NCBI GenBank assembly: GCA_003669055.1
Contig: RAYB01000018.1
Span: 1-64,000, forward strand
DNA length: 64,000 bases
Reading direction: 5' to 3'
Source of the DNA: a bacterium 1XD21-70
Lineage (GTDB): Bacteria; Bacillota; Clostridia; Lachnospirales; Lachnospiraceae
The translations under genes and the position numbers were made by a program. Shown here piece by piece: positions 40,487-49,712 of the stretch; within the stretch, counting starts at the first letter, position 1; each line of letters begins with the position of its first letter. Under the pieces are notes generated by a model that did not search any database, had not been told where the DNA came from, and saw only the letters and a program-made list of their open reading frames with translations.

Positions 40487-41629
40487 ATGAGTTTACTTTA
40501 CACCGACGAGCAAAAAGAACTGCTCGCCATGGTTCGCGAAATGGCGGAGAACGAAATCAAGCCTTATGTTCAGGAAGCAGATGAAAAAGGCGAGTGCCCG
40601 AGAGAATTGTTTGACTGGGGCTTTAAGATGGGGCTCCATATGCTGGAGATCCCGGAAGAGTACGGCGGAACCGGCTTAAGCTATGAGACCACAGCAATGA
40701 TTTTTGAGGAACTGGCCAAGGTGGATGCTGGTTATGCCATCAGCTTTGTTACCTCCTTTGTTGCTCTGAGAAATGTTATCCTGGCCGGAACTCCCGAGCA
40801 GGGCAAATATTTTGCCGATGTGGTGAAGCCGGGCAAATTTGCTGCTTTTGCACTGACAGAGCCGAATGCAGGATCGGATCCTGGTGCTATGCGTGCCACT
40901 GCCGTGAAGGACGGCGAGGATTATATCCTGAACGGAAATAAGACCTTTATCACCAACGGCGCTCTGGCTTCTATCATGGTCGGCTTCTTCAAGACCAGCC
41001 CGGAGAAGGGCAACCGCGGTATTTCTGCATTTATCGTGGAGGCAGATGCACCGGGAATCACTATCGGTAAGCATGAGAACAAGATGGGCCTGCGCCTTTC
41101 CAACACAACGGACGTTACCTTTGAAAATGTACGGGTAAAGGCTTCCGCCATGCTGGGGGAAGAGGGCAGCGGCTTTAAGCTGGCTTTAAATGCCCTGAAC
41201 CTGTCCCGTGCATTCGTGGCAACCATGGCTGTGGGCATCATGCAGCGTGCGCTGGATGAGTCCGTGAAATATGCCAAGGAGAGAAAGCAGTTCGGACAGC
41301 CGATCATCAACTTCCAGATGGTTCAGCAGATGCTGGCCGATATGGCAATCAAAATCGAAGCTTCCCGCTGCCTGGTGAATAATACCATGCGGATGATGGA
41401 TAACGGCAGCCTGGTACGGAAAGAGGGCTCTATCACCAAGACTTTTGTATCGGACTGCGCGCAGGAGGTAACCTCCAACGCCGTGCAGATCTTCGGCGGG
41501 TATGGCTACAGCAAAGAGTACCCGGTTGAAAAGCTGATGCGTGACTGCAAGGTATTCCAGATTTTTGAGGGCGCGAACCAGGTACAGAGAATGACCATCG
41601 CCGGAGAACTGAACCGGGAATACAAATAG
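40487..41629 (+). CDS. Acyl-CoA dehydrogenase 2 (short-chain type)
   Basis: 380 residues. AFALTEPNAGSDPGAMRATAV, LNGNKTFITNG, KMGLRLSNTTDVTFENVRV and RKQFGQPI are classical landmarks, and QIFEGANQVQR carries the catalytic glutamate as in butyryl-CoA dehydrogenases. With EtfBA directly downstream it is the best candidate to reduce an enoyl-CoA, possibly with electron bifurcation as in clostridial Bcd-Etf complexes. Confidence 0.93.
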   Translation: MSLLYTDEQKELLAMVREMAENEIKPYVQEADEKGECPRELFDWGFKMGLHMLEIPEEYGGTGLSYETTAMIFEELAKVDAGYAISFVTSFVALRNVILAGTPEQGKYFADVVKPGKFAAFALTEPNAGSDPGAMRATAVKDGEDYILNGNKTFITNGALASIMVGFFKTSPEKGNRGISAFIVEADAPGITIGKHENKMGLRLSNTTDVTFENVRVKASAMLGEEGSGFKLALNALNLSRAFVATMAVGIMQRALDESVKYAKERKQFGQPIINFQMVQQMLADMAIKIEASRCLVNNTMRMMDNGSLVRKEGSITKTFVSDCAQEVTSNAVQIFGGYGYSKEYPVEKLMRDCKVFQIFEGANQVQRMTIAGELNREYK

Positions 41630-41662
41630 AACCGATACATAATGATAGGAGGAGGAAGCAAG

Positions 41663-42451
41663 ATGAACATTGTTGTTTGTATTAAGCAGGTTCCGGATAC
41701 GACAGAGATCAAGATCGATCCGGTGAAAAATACATTGATCCGCCAGGGTGTTCCCAGCATTATGAACCCCTTTGACAAAAATGCCCTGGAGACTGCATTG
41801 CAGCTGAAAGATGCTTACGGCGGCAAAGTGGTGGCCATTGCCATGGGGCCGCAGCAGGCCAAGGCCGTGCTGCGCGAGGCCATTTCCATGGGTGCAGATG
41901 AGGGCTACCTGGTAACAGACCGTGCATTCGGCGGTTCTGATACGTATGCCACCAGCTATATTCTTTCCCAGGCCATTGAGAAATTAGGGCCGTTTGATGT
42001 GATTTTAGGCGGCAAGCAGGCCATTGACGGTGATACCGGCCAGACAGCCCCCAGCATTGCCGAGCATTTGGGTGCAACCCGTCTGACCTATGTACTGGAT
42101 ATGAAGGTGGAGGGGGACAAAGTGATTGCCCGCCGCCAGGTTGAGGAAGGCGTGGAAGTGATCGAGACCAAGTTCCCGGTACTGTGCACGGCTACCAAGG
42201 AGAGCAACAAGCCGCGTTACGCCACGGTAAGCCGCAAGCTGTACTCTCTGCGCTGCGATATTCCGGAACTGACCATCGCTGATTTCCCGGACATCGATAC
42301 CACCAAGATCGGACTCAAGGGTTCTCCCACCAAGGTGAAGGCGACTTTTACCCCCAAGAGAACTGCAACCGGTGTCAACATCGAGGGCAACAGCCCGGCA
42401 GAGGTGGCCGGCTCCCTGATCGATAAACTGGCAGAAGCCAAAGTACTGTAA
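41663..42451 (+). CDS. etfB: Electron transfer flavoprotein beta subunit
   Basis: 262 residues from the ATG at 41663 (MNIVVCIKQVPDT) after AGGAGGAAG. Motifs include GGKQAIDGDTGQTAPSIAEHLG and MKVEGDKVIARRQVEEGVEVIE, which are typical of the FAD/AMP-binding beta subunit (FixA type). It forms a heterodimer with the next gene product and carries electrons to or from the acyl-CoA dehydrogenases. Confidence 0.95.
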   Translation: MNIVVCIKQVPDTTEIKIDPVKNTLIRQGVPSIMNPFDKNALETALQLKDAYGGKVVAIAMGPQQAKAVLREAISMGADEGYLVTDRAFGGSDTYATSYILSQAIEKLGPFDVILGGKQAIDGDTGQTAPSIAEHLGATRLTYVLDMKVEGDKVIARRQVEEGVEVIETKFPVLCTATKESNKPRYATVSRKLYSLRCDIPELTIADFPDIDTTKIGLKGSPTKVKATFTPKRTATGVNIEGNSPAEVAGSLIDKLAEAKVL

Positions 42452-42464
42452 GGAGGTTAAGACC

Positions 42465-43475
42465 ATGAGCTTTGAGACATGTAAAGACGTATGGGTATTT
42501 ATCGAATGCTTCCAGGGTGAGCCGAAAAATGTAGGGCTGGAACTGCTGGGGCAGGGAAGAAAGCTGGCAGACGGCTTAAAGCAGCAGCTTTGTGCTGTTG
42601 TCATCGGAAAAGATGTGGATGCTGCCGTGAAGGCTGCCGCGGAGTATGGCGCTGAAAAGGTTTACGTGGTGAAGGGCGATGAGTATGAGAACTACAGCGC
42701 GGATGCTTACGGCCATGCATTTTTAAAGCTGTGTGAAAAATATGATCCCAACACCATCCTGGTGGGTGCTACGGTGAATGGCCGTGACTTAGGTTCCAAG
42801 CTGGCTGTCAGCCTGCACACCGGCCTGACTGCTGACTGTACCGCATTGAGTGTGGAAGAGGAGAGCGGCAATGTAGTGTGGGAGCGTCCCGCATTTGGCG
42901 GTAATCTGTATGCCCAGATTCTGTGCAGCGAGACCCGCCCGCAGATGGGAACCTGCCGTCCCGGCGCTTTCAAAAAGGGACAGCCAAACCCGGACAACAA
43001 ACCGGAAGTGATTGAGGAAAATATCCATACTCCGGCAGAGCAGATTCGCACCAAGGTGGTTGAATTTATCAAGGCAGCCGAAGACCAGGGAATGCGCCTG
43101 GATGAGGCAGATGTGATCGTGTCCGGCGGCCGTGCCATGAAGAATGCAGAGAACTTTGCCGTTTTGCAGGAACTGGCAGATGTGCTGGGCGGAACCGTCG
43201 GCTGCTCCCGTGCCGCAGTGGATGCCGGCTGGATGCCGCAGTCCCGCCAGGTCGGGCAGACCGGTTCTACCGTTTCTCCCAAGATTTATTTTGCCTGCGG
43301 AATCTCCGGTGCCGTTCAGCATGTGGCAGGTATGAGTGAGTCCGGAACCATTGTGGCAATCAATAAAGATGAGACGGCTCCGATCTTTGAAGTGGCGGAC
43401 TACTGCATCGTGGGCGACTTGTTTGAGGTGGTGCCGGCACTGGTAAAGGAGTTAAGAGCCAGGCAGCAGGCATAA
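42465..43475 (+). CDS. etfA: Electron transfer flavoprotein alpha subunit
   Basis: 336 residues, 13 bp after etfB, with AAGGAGG. The C-terminal FAD-binding domain shows [44 protein letters not shown] and [19 protein letters not shown], all typical of EtfA/FixB. No extra ferredoxin domain is fused. Confidence 0.95.
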   Translation: MSFETCKDVWVFIECFQGEPKNVGLELLGQGRKLADGLKQQLCAVVIGKDVDAAVKAAAEYGAEKVYVVKGDEYENYSADAYGHAFLKLCEKYDPNTILVGATVNGRDLGSKLAVSLHTGLTADCTALSVEEESGNVVWERPAFGGNLYAQILCSETRPQMGTCRPGAFKKGQPNPDNKPEVIEENIHTPAEQIRTKVVEFIKAAEDQGMRLDEADVIVSGGRAMKNAENFAVLQELADVLGGTVGCSRAAVDAGWMPQSRQVGQTGSTVSPKIYFACGISGAVQHVAGMSESGTIVAINKDETAPIFEVADYCIVGDLFEVVPALVKELRARQQA

Positions 43476-43697
43476 CCGGACTGCCAGGATGGTTTTGCCG
43501 GACAGCAAGGACTGATCTGGCAGAGCGGTTGTGGCAGGAGAGGAAAGGTATTGGCCGCCGGATGATTTTGGCGGGGCGCTTGCCCCTGCGGGCAGAGGGG
43601 CAGGGTTTCGGTTGGGGGAGCAGTCTCTCACGCCGGAATCGGGTTGGTTTGCCTGCACTGTCCGGCGGCCGATCGGCATAACGACAGGAGATCGATT

Positions 43698-45332
43698 ATG
43701 TTCGGAGAAAGAAAGATAAATGAGAAACATCGGGAACAGTACCGCAGGCTGGGGTACTGGAACGACCAGACGCTGCTGGACTGCTGGGAAGAGACGGTAG
43801 AGAAATTTCCGCAACGGGAGTATGTTGTGGACGACCGGGGATTCCGCTATACTTATAAGCAAATGGATGAGGCTGCCGCAAGGGTGGCGGCATTCCTTGC
43901 GGAAACCGGGGTTCGCCCCCGGGATACCGTGTCCTATCAGCTGCCGATCTGGAGTGAGTTTGCCATGCTGACCATTGCCTGCTTTAAGGTGGGGGCAGTG
44001 GCACATCCCATTGCCATGTCGTATGAGGAAAAAGAACTGGTACGGAGTATGAACGTGACAGAATCAAGAGTATATTTCGGAACCACTTTTTTCTATAAAA
44101 CAGACTATGAGAAGAGGATTCTGTCAGTCAGGAATCAGATTCCTACCTTAAAAGAGATAGTCCTTCTGGATTATACCAGGGCGCGGGAACATGACCTGCC
44201 GGTACTCGGGGAGATTTTGAAAAACTATGAGCCTTTGAAAAAAGAAGAATGTGCCCACGCACTGACCGGGGAGGACGTGGCAGTGATTCTGTGCACTTCG
44301 GGAACGACCGGAGGCACCAAGGGGGTCATGCTGAGCCACGATAATGTCCGCTACAGCGAGGATACCTTTAACAGGGAACTGAAGCTGACAGAGGAAGACA
44401 TCATGTTTATGCCGGCACCGCTGCACCATGCCACCGGGTTTCACCATGCGGTAATTGCCACCATGCTCCGCGGTGCGAAAATGGTGCTGCAGCAGAAATA
44501 CCGTTGCCGGGAAGCGATTGATCTGATGAATCAGGAAAAGTGTACTTATTCCATGGGGGCAACACCATTTATCTATGATATTTTGCGGGAACTCGATACG
44601 AATGGCGGGGCTTTGCCGCATTTGAAATTCTATCTGTGCGGGGGCGCCCCGGTGCCGGGGTATATGGTGCAGCGGGCGTGGAAGTTCGGAATTCTGCTCT
44701 GTGAGGTGTATGGTTCCACGGAGAGCGTGCCCCATGTGTTCGTCCGCCCGGAGGAGGCATTGGCATTAAACGGCACAACCTCGGGAAGAGCCATGGCAGG
44801 CGTGGAGGTAAAGGTGGTGGATGATGAGGGCAATGAGGTGCCGCGGGGGACACCGGGCGAGGAATTGTCCCGGGGGCCCAATGTGTTTTTGGGATATCTG
44901 AAGGCACGCGAGATTACGGACGGAGTGCTGGATGATGAGGGCTGGTTCCACAGCGGAGATTTGTGCGTGATGGACGAGGATGATAATATCCACATCATCG
45001 GCAGGAAGAAGGATATGATCGTCCGCGGCGGCGAGAACCTGAATTCCAATGAAATCAATGATATGCTGGAGGGCTGCCCGGGGCTGGGTGACCACACCAT
45101 CATCGGCATGCCGGATGACCGGTTGGGAGAGCGGATTTGTGCATTTGTGGTGCCGCTTCCGGGAAATGAGAAGCTGTGCCTGGAGGATGTGATTGCCTAC
45201 TTGAAGGGAAAGAAGGTACCGAAGCGTTTCTGGCCGGAACGGCTGGAACTGATTGACCGGATTCCGCATACCGGCAGCGGGAAGGTGAAGAAATACCTGC
45301 TGCAGGAGGAACTGAAGAAAAGAGGCTTGTGA
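43698..45332 (+). CDS. Acyl-CoA ligase of the AMP-forming (ANL) superfamily, CaiC-like
   Basis: 544 residues from the ATG at 43698 after AGGAGA; upstream in-frame codons lack a ribosome site. The P-loop is CTSGTTGGTKGVMLSH; YGSTES, WFHSGDL and IGRKKDMIVRGGENL follow; Lys in HTGSGKVKKYLL is the adenylation lysine. It makes acyl-CoA from acid, ATP and CoA, perhaps priming the CoA-transferase cycle. The gap of 222 bp from etfA has no gene. The same gene set (dehydrogenase, CaiB, Etf, CaiC) is known in carnitine/gamma-butyrobetaine metabolism. Confidence 0.9.
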   Translation: MFGERKINEKHREQYRRLGYWNDQTLLDCWEETVEKFPQREYVVDDRGFRYTYKQMDEAAARVAAFLAETGVRPRDTVSYQLPIWSEFAMLTIACFKVGAVAHPIAMSYEEKELVRSMNVTESRVYFGTTFFYKTDYEKRILSVRNQIPTLKEIVLLDYTRAREHDLPVLGEILKNYEPLKKEECAHALTGEDVAVILCTSGTTGGTKGVMLSHDNVRYSEDTFNRELKLTEEDIMFMPAPLHHATGFHHAVIATMLRGAKMVLQQKYRCREAIDLMNQEKCTYSMGATPFIYDILRELDTNGGALPHLKFYLCGGAPVPGYMVQRAWKFGILLCEVYGSTESVPHVFVRPEEALALNGTTSGRAMAGVEVKVVDDEGNEVPRGTPGEELSRGPNVFLGYLKAREITDGVLDDEGWFHSGDLCVMDEDDNIHIIGRKKDMIVRGGENLNSNEINDMLEGCPGLGDHTIIGMPDDRLGERICAFVVPLPGNEKLCLEDVIAYLKGKKVPKRFWPERLELIDRIPHTGSGKVKKYLLQEELKKRGL

Positions 45333-45358
45333 GAGAAAAAATGAAGGGATGACAGTTC

Positions 45359-45913
45359 ATGATTGAACAGAAATTCGGGCCCAGAAGGTGCCGGGATACC
45401 AGAAAGCCATTGGCCAGCCAGTGCCCGGATGTGGCGTTCTACCGTTGCATGGAGTGCGGGGCGCTGTTTCCGGTGACGGGCGGCAAAGAGGCTGAGGAAA
45501 AGGAGATTGCCTGCTGTGGCCAGAAGGCCAGGCTGTTAAAGCCAGTGGATGCAGAAGAGGCCTGCGGCCAGATTCAGGTGACATACCAGATTACCGGCGG
45601 CTATAACGACAATGCGGTTCGGGTCTCCTGGAAATGCGCCTCCCCGAAGGATCATCCGGAATGGATTTACCTGAAAACATTTACCGGCGGGTATCTGAAA
45701 TATGTATCGGCAGAGAAGCGCCCGCCGATGGTGTTTGCACTGGCAGACACGGATGCCTTTGCCTATTGCGACGAGGATCCGTGCTTGGAGTGTGTATTCC
45801 GGTGCAAGAGGGGATTTATCGTTTACGTGTACGACAGCCGGGCAGGACTGATCGAGGTTCCCTTAGATAAAATGAATGCCCAGTGGCAGTCAGGCGCGAA
45901 AAATGAAGGATGA
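45359..45913 (+). CDS. Divergent desulfoferrodoxin-like protein
   Basis: 184 residues. Cys30, Cys33, Cys52 and Cys53 in FYRCMECGALF...IACCGQKARLL reproduce the rubredoxin-like N-terminal iron site of desulfoferrodoxin (C-x2-C...CC). The second half resembles the superoxide-reductase domain (HPEWIYLKTFTGGYLKYV, then VFALAD and a Cys-rich AYCDEDPCLECVFRCKRG), but most of the four histidines that bind the catalytic iron are missing and extra cysteines appear. It may bind iron for electron transfer or redox sensing in the pathway. Reductase activity is doubtful. Confidence 0.7.
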   Translation: MIEQKFGPRRCRDTRKPLASQCPDVAFYRCMECGALFPVTGGKEAEEKEIACCGQKARLLKPVDAEEACGQIQVTYQITGGYNDNAVRVSWKCASPKDHPEWIYLKTFTGGYLKYVSAEKRPPMVFALADTDAFAYCDEDPCLECVFRCKRGFIVYVYDSRAGLIEVPLDKMNAQWQSGAKNEG

Positions 45914-46006
45914 AAGGGCATTTTTTTGCCCTGGATTGTTAAGAAAATGACGAAAAGTATCGAAAAAAACTATTAATTTGGGAAATACCAGAGAGGGGTA
46001 AGTGAA

Positions 46007-47302
46007 ATGGAAAATTCAGCAACAAATCCGGCCAACCGGGTCGATTGGAGAACCGTGCTGGTGTTTGTATCGATTGCATTCAGCTCTCAGTGTGGCGGAG
46101 GTTTTGCATCTGGTTCAACCCCATGGACATATTTCTTCCGGAATACCGGCTTTTACGGGATGCTTCCCGTGGTGACACAGCCGTATTTCTGCCTGTTTAT
46201 GCCCTTTGTGGTGGCGGCAATTAACTGTTTTACGATTTATTTCTTTATGAAGTTTGCCATGGATTTCCGCACCTTTGATTACAGCAATTTCCTGGCAAAA
46301 TATGGATCCCGTTTCTGCGGCGGGATATTTGCAAAGCCGATGCAGTATATTTATGAATTTAACTTCAACTGGCTGCTGATTGTGTGTATGGCTTTGGCAT
46401 ATTCTACATCCGGTTCTGCATTGCAGGAACTGACAGGCATTCCGTATCTGGCATCCACATTGATTATCGGGGTGATTATGTTCGTCCTTTGCATGAAGGG
46501 AACTGACTTAGTGCGTAAGAATGCGGTATTCATGAGCGCTGTGATTTTCGTTGCACTGGTGGCAGTGCACATCCCCAATATTATTTTTAACGTGGCTTCG
46601 GGAAGGCTTGGCACCGAGATGGGAATCATGTCCCAGCTGATGAATGACGATATCGCGGCAGGAGCCGGAAGCTTTATCAAGTATCTGCTGATTGCTTTTT
46701 GCTGGGCTTATATTTTCTCCGGGCAGAACCTGGCCGGATTTGGCGCCTATGTGAACCATGCCCAGCTGTTTACCAACAAAAAGACTCTGCGCTGGGCAGT
46801 GGTATTGTCTGTGATTGCCAACTGGGCATTTTTGGAGATGAACGTGATCAACCTGGCGGCAAATTATTCGGCAGTGTATGACGGATGGGCAAACGGGAGG
46901 GCGGTCTATACGATCCTGGTGGTTCAGAACGGATTCGGTTCGGGTGCACTGAAGGCAGTGCTTCTGACCCTGATTACCATTGCGATCTTTTTTGCCACCA
47001 TCTCCACGGCAATCAACTATGCGCAGGGCTTTAACGACCGTATCCTGAACTGGTATCAGAAGATGAAGAATGAGGATCCGAAGGTCTCTGCTGAGAAGAG
47101 AAACAAGCGCGGCGCATTTCTGACCCTGCTCTATGTCATCCTGACCTGGGCAGTGTCCCAGATGGGGCTTACGGCGCTGGTGTCAAAGGGGCTGACCTTT
47201 GCCTCGATTATCACGCTGTTTACGCTGATTTTCCCGACGATTCTCAATGTGGTTATCAAGTGGCCGGATGCGGATTATGGGAAGCTGAAAAAAGAAAAAT
47301 AA
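46007..47302 (+). CDS. YkvI-like multi-pass transporter
   Basis: 431 residues with about ten to twelve hydrophobic helices. The first helix carries SQCGGGFASG, a glycine-rich break like that of the uncharacterised YkvI family and other APC-fold transporters. It is expected to import a carboxylate, amino acid or betaine-like substrate with an ion. The substrate is unknown. It is the first of two transporters in the operon, 93 bp after the desulfoferrodoxin-like gene with GAGAGGGG upstream. Confidence 0.75.
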   Translation: MENSATNPANRVDWRTVLVFVSIAFSSQCGGGFASGSTPWTYFFRNTGFYGMLPVVTQPYFCLFMPFVVAAINCFTIYFFMKFAMDFRTFDYSNFLAKYGSRFCGGIFAKPMQYIYEFNFNWLLIVCMALAYSTSGSALQELTGIPYLASTLIIGVIMFVLCMKGTDLVRKNAVFMSAVIFVALVAVHIPNIIFNVASGRLGTEMGIMSQLMNDDIAAGAGSFIKYLLIAFCWAYIFSGQNLAGFGAYVNHAQLFTNKKTLRWAVVLSVIANWAFLEMNVINLAANYSAVYDGWANGRAVYTILVVQNGFGSGALKAVLLTLITIAIFFATISTAINYAQGFNDRILNWYQKMKNEDPKVSAEKRNKRGAFLTLLYVILTWAVSQMGLTALVSKGLTFASIITLFTLIFPTILNVVIKWPDADYGKLKKEK

Positions 47303-47338
47303 AAAGCAACGCGAAAAAAGATTACAGGAGGTATACAT

Positions 47339-48640
47339 ATGTTATCAGGAATTGGTTTGATTATTGCTGTGGCTCTGCTGATCTTTATGATCGTCAAGGG
47401 TGTTGATATGATCACAGCATCTGTGATTACGGCGGCCATTATTCTGGTCACCAGCGGGCTGGATTTCTGGGAGGGCCTGCTGACGACATTCTCAGCCGGT
47501 GCAGGCGGATTCTGTACGTCATGGTTTTTGATCCTGGCGCTGGGAGGTATCTTCGGTGAACTGGTAAACCAGACAGGCCTGGCAACCAAGATTGCCAAAT
47601 CCCTCTCCAATGCCCTGGGGGCGAAACGGGTAGGCCTGATCATGATGATCTGTACTTTCTTTATTACAATGCTGGGCATCAACGGCTACATTATGGTCTT
47701 CGTGCTGTACCCGATTGCAGACAATCTGCTGCGCGAGAACAAGATGGATCGCCGCCTGCTGCCGTTCCTTATGATCTGCGGCGGCGCGAATGCCAACGGC
47801 TTCGCATTTTCCATGGATATCTGTAATGTGCTTCCGAGCAATTTCTTCGGGACATCCCTGGGCGTTGCCCCGGGGCTGGCAGTGGTATTCTCTGTGATTA
47901 CCTGTATCTGGTATGTGCTGTATTTTAACTATGCCCAGAAAAAGAGCATGGCAAAGCATAGCCCGCAGGAACTGCTGGATATGTATAAAACCGACAATGT
48001 GGTGATGAAGGATGAGGAACTCCCGGGTCTTGTGATTTCCCTGCTTCCGTTTGTCCTGGTGCTGGCAGTGGTTGTGGCGACCACCAGCATGGGAACTTCA
48101 ACCAGCCTGACGGCTGCCCTTTTGGTAGGCGTGCTGGTGATCATCGTTACCCAGTTTAAGAAGATTAAGAATTTGAAGACTTCCATCAAGAGCGGTGCAA
48201 ATTCCGGTCTGGGAACCATGCTTACCGTGGCGGCTGTGATCGGGCTTTCCAAGGTGCTTACCGAGGCACCGGCCTTCCATGCCGTACAGCAGTTCGTGCT
48301 GGGCATCAGCCTGCCGATCTATTTAAAGACCTGGCTGGGCACCATGATCTGCGGCGCGCTTACCGGTTCTGCAATTTCTGCAGAGACGCTGTTTTTGGAG
48401 AGTTTCGGCAAAGCATTCCTGGATATGGGGGCTAATGTAAATGCGCTGCACAGAATTGTTGTAGAGGCAGGCATCACCCTGAATAAGCTGCCGAATGCCT
48501 CACCGGTAGTCATGGAGACCTCGGTTTGCGAATGTACGTTGGCGGAGAGCTATAAGCATGTGGTGCTTGGCTCTACGATTCCGTGTATCATTGCCGGATT
48601 TATCATTTCGATGATGGCGACAATGGGAATTATATTCTGA
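47339..48640 (+). CDS. GntP/CitMHS-type organic-acid permease
   Basis: 433 residues, about 11-12 hydrophobic segments with the ion-transporter-like pattern LGGIFGELVNQTGLATKIAKSL, GGANANGFAFSMDICNVLPSNFFG and LTGSAISAETLF. The family moves gluconate, citrate or other hydroxy-acids with protons or sodium. This fits uptake or product exchange of a hydroxylated carboxylate in the operon. CAGGAGG precedes the ATG. Confidence 0.8.
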   Translation: MLSGIGLIIAVALLIFMIVKGVDMITASVITAAIILVTSGLDFWEGLLTTFSAGAGGFCTSWFLILALGGIFGELVNQTGLATKIAKSLSNALGAKRVGLIMMICTFFITMLGINGYIMVFVLYPIADNLLRENKMDRRLLPFLMICGGANANGFAFSMDICNVLPSNFFGTSLGVAPGLAVVFSVITCIWYVLYFNYAQKKSMAKHSPQELLDMYKTDNVVMKDEELPGLVISLLPFVLVLAVVVATTSMGTSTSLTAALLVGVLVIIVTQFKKIKNLKTSIKSGANSGLGTMLTVAAVIGLSKVLTEAPAFHAVQQFVLGISLPIYLKTWLGTMICGALTGSAISAETLFLESFGKAFLDMGANVNALHRIVVEAGITLNKLPNASPVVMETSVCECTLAESYKHVVLGSTIPCIIAGFIISMMATMGIIF

Positions 48641-48650
48641 TTTTTACTGC

Positions 48651-48731
48651 GGCACTGTACAGGCTTTTGGACACTCCGAAAGCCTGTTCGGCGTAGTGCC
48701 TAAAGGTAACCGTCCACGCGTTAAAATGGTT
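48651..48731 (+). promoter_or_regulatory. Compound hairpin leader before the LysR gene
   Basis: GGCACT (48651-48656) pairs with AGTGCC (48695-48700), enclosing CAGGCTTT (48660-48667) and AAAGCCTG (48679-48686). A second inverted repeat, GGTAACC with GGTTAC, follows at 48705-48731. There is no T tract, so a regulatory leader or LysR binding site is more likely than a plain terminator. Confidence 0.4.
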
Positions 48732-48755
48732 ACGCTCATACAACGGAGGAATGAT

Positions 48756-49643
48756 ATGAATTTATCACAGCTTTACTATTTTAAAAAGCTGGCAGAACTG
48801 CAACATTATACCAAAGCGGCAAAGGAACTATACATCAGCCAGCCCAGCCTGAGTGATTCGATGTCGTCACTGGAAAAGGAGTTAGGGGTAGCTTTGTTTC
48901 AAAAGGAGGGAAGGACGACACGCCTGACTAAATATGGGAGTGAATTTTATGAACATGTAACGGCAGCCCTCAGGGAACTGGAACATGGGATTGCAATTGT
49001 AAAACGCCATTCCGGGCAGATCGGGGGCACGGTGGATATCGGCTGTATCCCGACGCTGCTGGGGGATTACCTGGCAGGGGCAATCAACAATTATTCCACC
49101 TTCCACAACCCGATGACGAAATTTTCCGTGTACCAGGGAGTGACATTGGATATCATCCCGCGGGTAAAGTCCGGGCAGTATGACCTGGGGTTTTGCTCGA
49201 AGGTGGACAATGAGCCGGATCTGGTTTTTGTGCCGGTCACCACCCAGGAATTGATTGTGGTGGTGAATAGCAGCCATCCCTTAGCCAGGCAGAAGGGGGT
49301 GTACCTGGAGGAACTGAAGCAATACATGGTCACGACCTACCGGCTGGACATCCCGATCGGAGGGGTGGTTCAGGGACAGCTGAAACCGAAGAAAATCGAG
49401 GCATCCTATCTCTACGACAGTGAACTGACCATATGCGGCCTTGTGTCCCGCAAACCGATGGTTGGCCTGGTGGCGAGGACGCCGTACCAGAGGCAGTTTG
49501 ACAACTTAGTGGAACTGGAACTTCTGGATGTGCCAAAGGACGCCAGGCTCGTTTATATGGTGTATAGCAAGAAAAACTTTATAACCTCGGCAGTGGAGGC
49601 ATTTGCAGATTATATGGTGGCAAATGAGATGGATTTACCGTAA
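48756..49643 (+). CDS. LysR-family transcriptional regulator
   Basis: 295 residues from the ATG at 48756 behind GGAGG. The winged HTH (MNLSQLYYFKKLAELQHYTKAAKELYISQPSLSDSMSSLEKELGVALF) is followed by an effector-binding domain resembling a periplasmic binding fold. It is embedded between the permease and the shikimate-dehydrogenase-like gene and likely controls the operon in response to its substrate or an intermediate. Confidence 0.92.
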   Translation: MNLSQLYYFKKLAELQHYTKAAKELYISQPSLSDSMSSLEKELGVALFQKEGRTTRLTKYGSEFYEHVTAALRELEHGIAIVKRHSGQIGGTVDIGCIPTLLGDYLAGAINNYSTFHNPMTKFSVYQGVTLDIIPRVKSGQYDLGFCSKVDNEPDLVFVPVTTQELIVVVNSSHPLARQKGVYLEELKQYMVTTYRLDIPIGGVVQGQLKPKKIEASYLYDSELTICGLVSRKPMVGLVARTPYQRQFDNLVELELLDVPKDARLVYMVYSKKNFITSAVEAFADYMVANEMDLP

Positions 49644-49712
49644 AGCGGGGATTGACAGGATGTAAAGCTATGATTTATATTGGAAAATAAGAAAAAACAG
49701 GAGGAGATAAGG

